This document shows, in pieces, positions 1-5,118 of a stretch of DNA of 9,179 nt. Numbering within the stretch: the first letter of the stretch is position 1; every line of letters starts with the position of its first letter. The stretch is from an uncultured Eubacteriales bacterium (GTDB lineage Bacteria > Bacillota > Clostridia > Oscillospirales > Acutalibacteraceae): positions 1 through 9,179 of the forward strand of contig CAKRVQ010000026.1 of NCBI GenBank assembly GCA_934408795.1. The letters run 5' to 3'. Made by a program: the position numbers and the translations under genes. The notes under the pieces were generated by a model. That model was not told the DNA's origin. It saw only the letters and a list, made by a program, of their open reading frames with translations, and ran no database searches.

Positions 1-1
1 A

Positions 2-1948
2 GACGACGACCGAAAGAAGCACAAGACAAAGCGCCGTAAATACCTTGAACAGTATTGTACCAACCTCACCGATAAGGCAAAGAACGGAGAGCTTGATGTT
101 ATTATCGGCAGAGATAAGGAGCTTTATCGCACTATACAGATCCTTTCAAGGAGAACGAAAAACAATCCTTGCCTTATAGGCGAGCCGGGCGTGGGAAAGA
201 CCGCCATAGCCGAGGGACTTGCGCTGATGATAGCAAACAAGACCGCTCCCGCGCGACTTCTTGATAAGGAAATCCATCTGCTTGACCTCACCGGTCTTGT
301 GGCGGGGACCCAGTTCAGAGGTCAGTTTGAAAGCAGAATAAAGGGCCTCATCGACGAAGTCAAAGAGGCGGGAAATGTAATTCTGTTTATAGATGAGATA
401 CACAACCTTGTCGGGGCAGGTGAATCCGAAGGCTCCATGAACGCGGGTAATATTCTCAAACCGGCACTCTCGCGCGGTGAGGTTCAGGTTATAGGCGCGA
501 CGACCTTTGCCGAATACAGAAAATATATCGAAAAGGACGCCGCCCTTGAAAGAAGATTCCAGCCCGTTGTTATCAATGAGCCTTCAATCGCCGATACGGT
601 GAAAATGCTTAAAGGCATAAAACCTTATTATGAAGGATACCACAATGTAAAGGTGTCGGACGAGGTGGCGGAGGCAGCGGTCAATATGTCGGAACGCTAT
701 ATAACCGACCGCTTTTTACCGGATAAGGCTATCGATCTGCTTGATGAAGCCTGCGCCTGTGCCTGCCTCAGAAATAAGGCGATAGACGATCTTTACAATG
801 CAAATAACCGTATAGCCGAGCTTCTCGGCGAACTTGACAAGCTTGAGGCAAATGTCAACACACCCGACTATGAAAAAATGGCGACGGTGCGTTCCGAGCT
901 TGAAATAGAAAAGAAAAAAGCAAATGAGCTTTGCGTCCCCGCAGCCGATAATTCGGTAACCGTAGACGACCTTGCAAGGGTTATCGAGTTGTGGACGGGT
1001 ATCCCTTCATCCAAGGTCAAGTCGAGCGAGTTGGATAAGATCGCTTCCATGGAAAAAGAACTCAAGCTCAAGATCGTCGGTCAGGATGAAGCCGTAAAGG
1101 CAGTGTCGGACGGTGTAAGACGCTCCATGGTAAATATCTCAGCGCATAAACGCCCCGCTTCTTTCATATTTGTGGGACCCACGGGCGTCGGAAAGACCGA
1201 ACTTGCAAAGGTGTTGTCAAAGGAGTTGTTTGACTCACCCGAAACGCTCATACGCCTTGATATGACAGAGTTTATGGAAAAGCACTCGGTCTCGAAACTC
1301 ATAGGAGCGCCTCCCGGATATGTCGGATACGATGAAGCGGGTCAGCTTACCGAAAAGATCAGAAGAAAGCCTTTCTCGGTTGTACTGTTCGATGAAATAG
1401 AAAAGGCACACCCCGATGTGCTCAATATTCTTTTGCAGGTCCTTGATGACGGCAGAATAACCGATGCGCAGGGCAGGGTGGTAAACTTCGAAAACGCCGT
1501 TATAATAATGACTTCAAATGCGGGAAGCGACACCAACGAAAACCTCCTCGGCTTCGGAAAGAGCAGCGAGACCGCCTCAAAAGAAAAGGCCATGAAGGCA
1601 CTTTCCGAATTCCTGAGACCCGAGTTTTTGGGCAGGGTGGACGATATAATCGTCTTCCGTCCGCTTGACCGCGGCGATTACGAAAAGATCGCAAAACTTA
1701 TGTGCGATGAGCTCACGGAATCTGCCAAGGAAAAGGGCGTGATACTTGATATCGAAGCTGCTGTTTGCGGGCGGATAGCCGAAAAGGTGGATACCGATAA
1801 ACGCGGAGCAAGAGAGATCAGAAATATCATAAGGCGTGAAATAGAAGATGCCGTTGTAGGCCTCATTGTCGAAAAAGGGAAGGTCGGAAAAATCAAAGTA
1901 TCGGCTCCCGACGGCAGTAAAGATATCAAGGTCGAATATGAAGAATAG
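2..1948 (+). CDS. clpC: ClpC-like AAA+ unfoldase, ATP-binding subunit of Clp protease (5' partial)
   Basis: This is an ATP-driven hexameric unfoldase that feeds proteins to ClpP in the cytoplasm. The frame is open from base 2, so the start and the N-terminal Clp_N repeats (roughly 150-180 residues) are missing; 648 residues are seen. Fragment residues 60-67 are the first Walker A, GEPGVGKT. The D1 pore loop LVAGTQFRG follows near 99-107, with Phe where Tyr is usual. Walker B FIDE lies at 129-132. A short middle domain near 285-310 resembles the UVR motif of ClpC and is far shorter than the ClpB coiled coil. The second ring has Walker A GPTGVGKT (392-399), Walker B LFDE (462-465), an LGF loop (516-518) at the usual ClpP-docking place, and sensor 2 GAR (602-604). 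The short middle domain plus LGF argue for ClpC over ClpB. ClpA/ClpE-type relatives are less likely. CtsR control cannot be judged because the upstream region is absent. Confidence 0.95.
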   Translation, partial: DDDRKKHKTKRRKYLEQYCTNLTDKAKNGELDVIIGRDKELYRTIQILSRRTKNNPCLIGEPGVGKTAIAEGLALMIANKTAPARLLDKEIHLLDLTGLVAGTQFRGQFESRIKGLIDEVKEAGNVILFIDEIHNLVGAGESEGSMNAGNILKPALSRGEVQVIGATTFAEYRKYIEKDAALERRFQPVVINEPSIADTVKMLKGIKPYYEGYHNVKVSDEVAEAAVNMSERYITDRFLPDKAIDLLDEACACACLRNKAIDDLYNANNRIAELLGELDKLEANVNTPDYEKMATVRSELEIEKKKANELCVPAADNSVTVDDLARVIELWTGIPSSKVKSSELDKIASMEKELKLKIVGQDEAVKAVSDGVRRSMVNISAHKRPASFIFVGPTGVGKTELAKVLSKELFDSPETLIRLDMTEFMEKHSVSKLIGAPPGYVGYDEAGQLTEKIRRKPFSVVLFDEIEKAHPDVLNILLQVLDDGRITDAQGRVVNFENAVIIMTSNAGSDTNENLLGFGKSSETASKEKAMKALSEFLRPEFLGRVDDIIVFRPLDRGDYEKIAKLMCDELTESAKEKGVILDIEAAVCGRIAEKVDTDKRGAREIRNIIRREIEDAVVGLIVEKGKVGKIKVSAPDGSKDIKVEYEE

Positions 1949-1978
1949 ACTCGTGTTACGGGTGACCGTGTAATGAGT
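1949..1978 (+). terminator. candidate terminator of the clpC-like gene
   Basis: An imperfect hairpin begins at the base after the stop codon. The arms are 1949-1961 and 1966-1978 with a GTGA loop. Six outer and five inner pairs are separated by a two-base internal mismatch, with G-T wobbles. The tail TGTTTCTC is only partly T-rich, so termination may be inefficient. Confidence 0.45.
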
Positions 1979-2083
1979 TGTTTCTCTAAAGCACTGTATT
2001 GCGGTGTGCCGCGCGAAAATGAGTATCGCTCCGTGATCCGTTATGGGGAAGCCTTGCTCGGCGGCACAGATAGGAAACAAAGG

Positions 2084-2143
2084 GCATCTTCGCGTTTTGT
2101 AAGGAAATGCGAAGATGCTTTACCGTTATGCCGATTCGGTAAA
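2084..2143 (+). other. two consecutive hairpins in the clpC-tRNA spacer
   Basis: The first hairpin is a perfect 10-bp inverted repeat, GCATCTTCGC at 2084-2093 and GCGAAGATGC at 2109-2118, followed only by TTT. Directly after it is a perfect 7-bp inverted repeat, TTTACCG at 2119-2125 and CGGTAAA at 2137-2143, followed by an A/T-rich stretch. They may be a back-up terminator pair or a structured 3' end. The 71-codon ORF through here (1973-2188) runs into the tRNA promoter and looks non-coding. Confidence 0.5.
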
Positions 2144-2180
2144 ATAATTAAAGATTCATCAAAAAACTTTTCAAAAACTC

Positions 2181-2209
2181 TTGACTAAAGGCGGCATATA
2201 TGGTAAGAT
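2181..2209 (+). promoter_or_regulatory. sigma-A promoter of the tRNA unit
   Basis: The -35 box TTGACT (2181-2186) and -10 box TAAGAT (2204-2209) are separated by exactly 17 bp. The expected transcription start is near 2216, about 12 bases before the mature 5' end of tRNA-Gly. Strong near-consensus promoters are usual for tRNA genes. Confidence 0.8.
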
Positions 2210-2227
2210 AAACATCGCCGTAAAAAT

Positions 2228-2301
<74 letters not shown>

Positions 2302-2302
2302 A

Positions 2303-2330
2303 TCGCTCCTCTTTGATCAAGGGGGAGCGA
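2303..2330 (+). terminator. hairpin between the two tRNAs (attenuator/terminator-like or processing signal)
   Basis: A 12-bp stem (2303-2314 with 2319-2330, two or three T-G wobbles) closes on the tetraloop GATC and is followed by ATTTATT. It begins two bases after the CCA of tRNA-Gly. I see no separate promoter for the tRNA-Arg gene behind it, so it could be a partial terminator that sets the ratio of the two tRNAs, or a structure used in tRNA maturation. Confidence 0.6.
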
Positions 2331-2342
2331 ATTTATTGAGAT

Positions 2343-2419
<77 letters not shown>

Positions 2420-2459
2420 TGAAAAAGCGCTTAGCATAATGATGCTAAGCGCTTTTTCA
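2420..2459 (+). terminator. strong intrinsic terminator after tRNA-Arg
   Basis: A perfect 18-bp stem (2420-2437 with 2442-2459) has an AATG tetraloop. It starts directly after the encoded CCA and contains GCGCTTAGCAT with a T5 run on the 3' arm. The A5 run on the 5' arm makes it usable from either strand. Confidence 0.92.
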
Positions 2460-2662
2460 AATGAATCGCACCTGACGGCGCATGAAAATAAAGCGGGCTG
2501 GCGCCCATGAAAAGGATATTATCTTCGCTCGGGAAACAAGTGCGCTTCGCTTCATACGAGTCAAAGATGAGCGCTTCATGGCGGTGCTGCCGCCGCTGCT
2601 TCATGTTGCGCAGCAACACTTCATAAAACAGTTTCCGTTGTGCGATTTTGTCGCGCGGTCAC
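2460..2662 (+). other. gene-free structured stretch with recurring CTTCAT motif
   Basis: No convincing gene is seen. A 75-codon frame (2482-2709) has no clear ribosome binding site, and its last codons are the terminator stem and T tract at 2663-2696, so I treat it as spurious. CTTCAT recurs at 2550, 2574, 2599 and 2619, about 20-25 bases apart. CATGAAAA occurs near 2481 and 2506 in the opposite sense. Small hairpins such as GGCGG/CCGCC (2580-2594) and GTTGC/GCAAC (2605-2615) lie between. It may be a dispersed repeat or an untranslated RNA. Confidence 0.4.
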
Positions 2663-2696
2663 AAAATCCCGTTCACTTCGGTGAGCGGGATTTTTT
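2663..2696 (+). terminator. strong intrinsic terminator with UUCG loop
   Basis: A 14-bp stem (2663-2676 with 2681-2694, one T-G wobble) closes on TTCG flanked by C and G, the very stable C(UUCG)G tetraloop, and runs into T6 at 2691-2696. It is a second terminator about 200 bases after the one behind tRNA-Arg. It therefore either ends an unrecognised transcript from 2460-2662 or insulates the promoter module that follows. Confidence 0.9.
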
Positions 2697-2786
2697 GCTT
2701 ATTACTTAACTTCTTCTCCGTTTTTTAAAGTAAAATCGGTTTGTATCGTCAGTGGTCGGCATGAAAAGGTTATAACTTTGTTATAT

Positions 2787-2803
2787 TGTCGAATCATGTC
2801 GAA
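2787..2803 (+). promoter_or_regulatory. tandem Spo0A-box-like operator, copy 1
   Basis: Two exact TGTCGAA heptamers lie at 2787-2793 and 2797-2803, start to start 10 bp, in the same orientation. TGTCGAA is the core of the 0A box bound by the sporulation regulator Spo0A. A 10-bp tandem arrangement is the one recalled for the B. subtilis abrB operator. The boxes fall at about -71 to -55 relative to the predicted start. The binding protein is inferred. Confidence 0.7.
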
Positions 2804-2822
2804 ATGTCACCGTGAATAATCA

Positions 2823-2851
2823 TTGAATCTTGACAATTTGTCAGATATAAT
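2823..2851 (+). promoter_or_regulatory. sigma-A promoter of the small-gene cluster
   Basis: The -35 box TTGAAT (2823-2828) and -10 box TATAAT (2846-2851) are 17 bp apart, with the start expected near 2858 and a leader of about 35 bases. A better-looking TTGACA at 2830-2835 is only 10 bp from the -10 and cannot be its partner. That TTGACA instead forms an inverted repeat TGACAA-T-TTGTCA (2831-2843) inside the spacer, a possible operator. Confidence 0.75.
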
Positions 2852-2892
2852 TTACATATGCAAAGAGCAGAGCAAAGGGAGTACACATTAAA

Positions 2893-3120
2893 GTGAGACA
2901 GTTTCTAAATACTATCTTATTGATAATAAATATAATTTCTCTTGTTTTAGTCATGCTATTTGGAGCAAGTGGGATAATATACGAATTGTTGGGGCCGGCA
3001 AATTATAAAAATATACTCCAAAAATTAACCCCGTGGAGTTTTGAGCGTGTTTGGTTGTTTATGTTCGCATGCCTGGCAATTTTGATTATAACCTACATTT
3101 TGCGTAAAAAGTTTTTATGA
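2893..3120 (+). CDS. small two-helix membrane protein, paralog A
   Basis: A 75-residue hydrophobic protein of a family I do not recognise. Predicted helix 1 covers about residues 6-28 and helix 2 about 52-70. A roughly 24-residue loop between them carries YELLGPA and a Lys/Glu-rich part. The C-terminus RKKFL is basic, which suggests both ends are cytoplasmic and the loop faces outside. The GTG start is chosen because the N-terminus then aligns with the ATG of the next gene, and AAAGGGAG at 2874-2881 lies 11 bases upstream, the same spacing as in that paralog. An ATT codon at 2887 would be a non-standard alternative. It is the first gene behind the Spo0A-box-like promoter. A toxin, holin-like or immunity role is possible but not shown. 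Confidence 0.75.
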   Translation: MRQFLNTILLIINIISLVLVMLFGASGIIYELLGPANYKNILQKLTPWSFERVWLFMFACLAILIITYILRKKFL

Positions 3121-3221
3121 TATGTTTTTACTGTTTTCAGACGGGCGGTTAGTTGTTGGATTAGTCAGGAACCCGGTGTGTACAACCGATTATGTTTTTA
3201 GCAATGGGGGTATGGTTTAAA

Positions 3222-3461
3222 ATGACATCTTTTACCAATGTATTTTTGCTGATTATAAATGTCACTTCCTTTGCTGCTACGGTTTTGTTTGCAATATTTG
3301 GTATATATGAACAAATAATGGGGCCGGCAGATGCCGAAAAACTGCTCAGAAAATTACATATTACGCTAAGCTATAATCAAACATTGATTACAGGGTTTGC
3401 CTGTTTAGTGCTCATGATAATTAGTTATATTTTGAGAGCAAAATTGTCAGGAAGATTGTAG
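3222..3461 (+). CDS. small two-helix membrane protein, paralog B
   Basis: A 79-residue protein clearly paralogous to the gene before it. Shared positions include LLIIN near the N-terminus, LF..GI in helix 1, the loop GPA followed by L.KL, FACL at the start of helix 2, and YILR near the end. Helices are predicted at about 6-28 and 53-72, with a basic C-terminal tail. I start at ATG 3222 rather than the in-frame ATG 3192, because 3222 aligns with the paralog start and GGGGG at 3206-3210 precedes it by 11 bases. The 101-base gap to paralog A shows no terminator, so co-transcription is likely. Divergence is high, so the duplication is old or the copies evolve quickly. Function unknown. Confidence 0.8.
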   Translation: MTSFTNVFLLIINVTSFAATVLFAIFGIYEQIMGPADAEKLLRKLHITLSYNQTLITGFACLVLMIISYILRAKLSGRL

Positions 3462-3486
3462 AAGGCTTAATCAAAAAATAAGTATT

Positions 3487-3681
3487 ATGGTTTTGTATGA
3501 CGAGTGTGTTGAGTATCCGATTACAATCCGCATATATGATGCGGATTCGTTAGGTACAGTTTATGATGCGGTTGAATACAAAGATGAATTTGAACAAAGA
3601 AGAGGGTCGCCTCGAGAAAAAATACATCGCGCAGCCGAGTGGCTGAGCAATGTCATTGTGGACAAGCGTATCAAGGTGTAA
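3487..3681 (+). CDS. small hypothetical protein (64 residues)
   Basis: A short acidic-to-mixed protein without a signal peptide or membrane segment. The first half is beta-like, around ITIRIYDADS and YDAVEYKDEF. The second half is probably helical and ends in the basic stretch DKRIKV. It begins 25 bases after paralog B, so it may be translated from the same message, but the ribosome binding site is poor. The frame is open further upstream, so it could be a fragment of a longer ancestral gene. A perfect 9-bp inverted repeat lies inside it (3525-3533 with 3539-3547). No family recognised. Confidence 0.5.
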   Translation: MVLYDECVEYPITIRIYDADSLGTVYDAVEYKDEFEQRRGSPREKIHRAAEWLSNVIVDKRIKV

Positions 3682-3713
3682 TAATTGTAACTCTGTTTTT
3701 ACATGATACCTGA

Positions 3714-3743
3714 TATGGTCCCCTGCTTAACGGTCGGACCATA
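3714..3743 (+). other. inverted repeat upstream of the 162-residue gene
   Basis: TATGGTCC (3714-3721) and GGACCATA (3736-3743) form a perfect 8-bp stem with a 14-base loop. It has no T tract, so it is not a standard terminator. It ends 40 bases before the next start codon and could affect translation, message stability or a regulator's binding. Confidence 0.4.
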
Positions 3744-3782
3744 GATATCTTTGCGGAGCCTTACAAATGATCCGGAGGAATT

Positions 3783-4271
3783 ATGATAAACAAGAATGAT
3801 CTATATGATATATCATTTGCTTTGGTTTTGATACGCAATAATATTACCGAAAGGTCAAATCCTCAAGTTTTAGCTCAAATGATAAAAGTCATTGAAGATA
3901 AGAATAATACGGAGGAAAACCAAATACGAAAAGCCGTTTCGTCCATTGACGGACTTGACCGCGAGCGTTGGTTTTTTGCATATCACAATAATGTTTATGT
4001 CAATCATCAGGTATTAAAAAAAGCCGATATTTACGATCTGCTTGTAAAATTATTTCGAATTTTAATTGACGAGTTAAACAAAAAGGAGTTTGACAGGGCG
4101 TACGACTTGGCAGATAGTTTCCACTGCTTACCGGAGATCATTGCAGATAACAATTTCACAATTCCGAAATCGTTTTGGAAAACTTTTGTTAAAGAGTATC
4201 GCGGTAAGTGGGATAAGGATTTCTTGTGTGATGAGCAAAGACTGATTAAAGAGCTTCGGAAGCACTCCTGA
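3783..4271 (+). CDS. hypothetical soluble protein, 162 residues
   Basis: A charged, mostly helical cytoplasmic protein with no signal peptide or membrane segment. The start is firm: GGAGG (3775-3779) lies three bases upstream, unusually close but strong. Residues about 60-75 hold the aromatic patch ERWFFAYHNNVYV. Residues about 88-115 look like amphipathic helices (LLVKLFRILIDEL and onwards). Residues about 115-150 are distinctive, with the motif FHCLPEIIADN followed by FWKTFVKEYRGKWDKDFL. Small helical proteins of this size are common as immunity proteins beside polymorphic toxins, and a YD-repeat exoprotein lies 0.85 kb downstream, but I cannot assign a named family. It sits in the AT-rich cluster behind the Spo0A-box-like promoter. 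Confidence 0.85.
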   Translation: MINKNDLYDISFALVLIRNNITERSNPQVLAQMIKVIEDKNNTEENQIRKAVSSIDGLDRERWFFAYHNNVYVNHQVLKKADIYDLLVKLFRILIDELNKKEFDRAYDLADSFHCLPEIIADNNFTIPKSFWKTFVKEYRGKWDKDFLCDEQRLIKELRKHS

Positions 4272-4349
4272 CAAGCAGGAAAGAGAACAATGAGATCTGG
4301 ATAGATGATTCAATTATAGGGTATAAAGATTCATAAGAAGAGGTGCAAT

Positions 4350-4889
4350 ATGCTACTGAAGAAAAAAATACTGATCTCTGCAGCGGCGTTGGTACTGCTG
4401 CTTTGCTCTTGCGGGACAGAAAAAAGCGGCTCGGAAATTAAAGTGTCTCTATCAAAAAGCATATTTGACCTGGCGACAGTGGTTTACAACGAATCACAAC
4501 TGTCGGAAATTGCAGACTTTGACGGCTCAATGAGCGAACTGGATGCCAGATATCATATAGAATGCTTAAGAAAAAGCGGCAGCGTGTACCGAGTGTCATT
4601 CCTCGGCGAAAAAAACGTTGCGGTGGTTTTGTTTGACGAGTCTGAGAATAAAATACTCGGTGCCGTGCACAAAATTCGGTTGACAAGATTCGCTTACGAT
4701 GTATTTAAAATAGGCCAATCATTGGAAGAAGTGATGACGGCGGATCCGGAAGGTGAGTACTTGTTCCTCTATACGGGCCGGAACGACGCACCGAGGGTCT
4801 CCTCTCATTATACCGCGGACGGGTACTTGATAACGGTTGAATATGACGCATCGAATGTTATCGTCGGCATAGATGAAGAACTGATATGA
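4350..4889 (+). CDS. secreted lipoprotein of unknown function, 179 residues
   Basis: The N-terminus is a lipoprotein signal: Lys4-6, a hydrophobic core to Leu18, and lipobox LCSC with Cys21 as the likely lipidated residue. The mature protein is therefore anchored on the outer face of the membrane. The start is supported by AAGAAGAGG (about 4335-4343) six bases upstream. The mature part of about 158 residues alternates beta-like and helical segments. Its last third, from about residue 120, reads KIGQSLEEVM... then ...SSHYTADGYLITVEYD, which recalls the two-layer fold of small BamE/SmpA- or BLIP-like domains; this is only an impression. It is the last gene of the cluster, 78 bases after the 162-residue gene, with no clear terminator between. 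Candidate roles are a surface partner or immunity factor for the exported YD-repeat protein, or an unrelated envelope lipoprotein. Confidence 0.85.
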   Translation: MLLKKKILISAAALVLLLCSCGTEKSGSEIKVSLSKSIFDLATVVYNESQLSEIADFDGSMSELDARYHIECLRKSGSVYRVSFLGEKNVAVVLFDESENKILGAVHKIRLTRFAYDVFKIGQSLEEVMTADPEGEYLFLYTGRNDAPRVSSHYTADGYLITVEYDASNVIVGIDEELI

Positions 4890-5010
4890 ATCGTGCCGGC
4901 AAGTGCATCCGCCGGAAAGAACTATTCCGCATTTATAATGATTTCACAGAAACTTTTGTGAAACAGTCAGTGCTATCGGTTTTGATCAATTACAGGATAA
5001 ATGAGAAATA
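4890..5010 (+). other. spacer with small inverted repeats before promoter copy 2
   Basis: No gene is seen. TTTCACA (4942-4948) and TGTGAAA (4957-4963) form a 7-bp stem, and CCGGC/GCCGG arms lie near 4896-4915. Neither is followed by a T tract, so a terminator for the lipoprotein gene is not evident and readthrough into the next gene is possible. Confidence 0.35.
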
Positions 5011-5028
5011 GTTACAACTTTGTCATAA

Positions 5029-5045
5029 TGTCGAAATATGTCGGA
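5029..5045 (+). promoter_or_regulatory. tandem Spo0A-box-like operator, copy 2
   Basis: TGTCGAA (5029-5035) and TGTCGGA (5039-5045, one mismatch) are 10 bp apart in the same orientation. The first box starts 59 bp before the -10 element, exactly as in copy 1. Conserved box, phase and distance between otherwise diverged copies support a functional operator. Spo0A is the best candidate; another response regulator recognising a similar heptamer is possible. Confidence 0.68.
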
Positions 5046-5064
5046 ATGTTGGTGCAAATAATTG

Positions 5065-5093
5065 TTGAATATTGACACCTTGTCAGATATAAT
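5065..5093 (+). promoter_or_regulatory. sigma-A promoter of the giant YD-repeat gene
   Basis: TTGAAT (5065-5070) and TATAAT (5088-5093) are 17 bp apart. The expected start is near 5100, leaving a leader of about 19 bases that consists mainly of AGAGGAGG (5102-5109) and a 9-base spacer to ATG 5119. The spacer holds TGACA-N3-TGTCA (5073-5085), matching the palindrome in the other copy. Confidence 0.78.
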
Positions 5094-5118
5094 TTACATA
5101 AAGAGGAGGCGGTAAAAT

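Larger units (their letters stand above)
2769..2858 (+). repeat. promoter module, copy 1 of 2
   Basis: This 90-bp segment aligns without gaps to 5011-5100 with about 73 identical positions by hand count. The best conserved parts are the GTTAYAACTTTGT start, the two TGTCGRA boxes, TTGAAT, and the last stretch TTGTCAGATATAATTTACAT. Similarity stops at the ribosome binding sites of the following genes, so only the regulatory region is duplicated. Confidence 0.85.
5011..5100 (+). repeat. promoter module, copy 2 of 2
   Basis: This is the ungapped partner of 2769-2858 (offset 2242 bp). The boxes, the -35 and -10 elements and the palindrome all occupy the same relative positions. It ends one base before the ribosome binding site region of the giant gene. 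Confidence 0.85.

Noticed and set aside
1867..1873. Single TGTCGAA/TTCGACA matches at 1867, 5296 and 5663
   Set aside because: They lie inside coding sequence with no promoter nearby. About one chance match is expected in a window this size, counting both strands.
1577..2080. 167-codon frame on the - strand
   Set aside because: It lies mostly antisense to the C-terminal domain of the clpC-like gene, which is clearly coding. No ribosome binding site or recognisable motif was seen.
1973..2188. 71-codon frame on the + strand after clpC
   Set aside because: It covers two hairpins and ends within the tRNA promoter -35 box. There is no domain and no clear ribosome binding site.
2482..2709. 75-codon frame on the + strand
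   Set aside because: Its last codons are a strong terminator stem and T tract, and its body is made of recurring CTTCAT motifs. More likely a repeat or RNA than a protein.
2830..2851. TTGACA paired with TATAAT as the copy 1 promoter
   Set aside because: The spacer is only 10 bp. TTGAAT at 2823 gives 17 bp and is conserved in copy 2.
3192..3221. Upstream ATG giving paralog B ten extra residues
   Set aside because: The extension has no match in paralog A, and the ribosome binding site fits ATG 3222.
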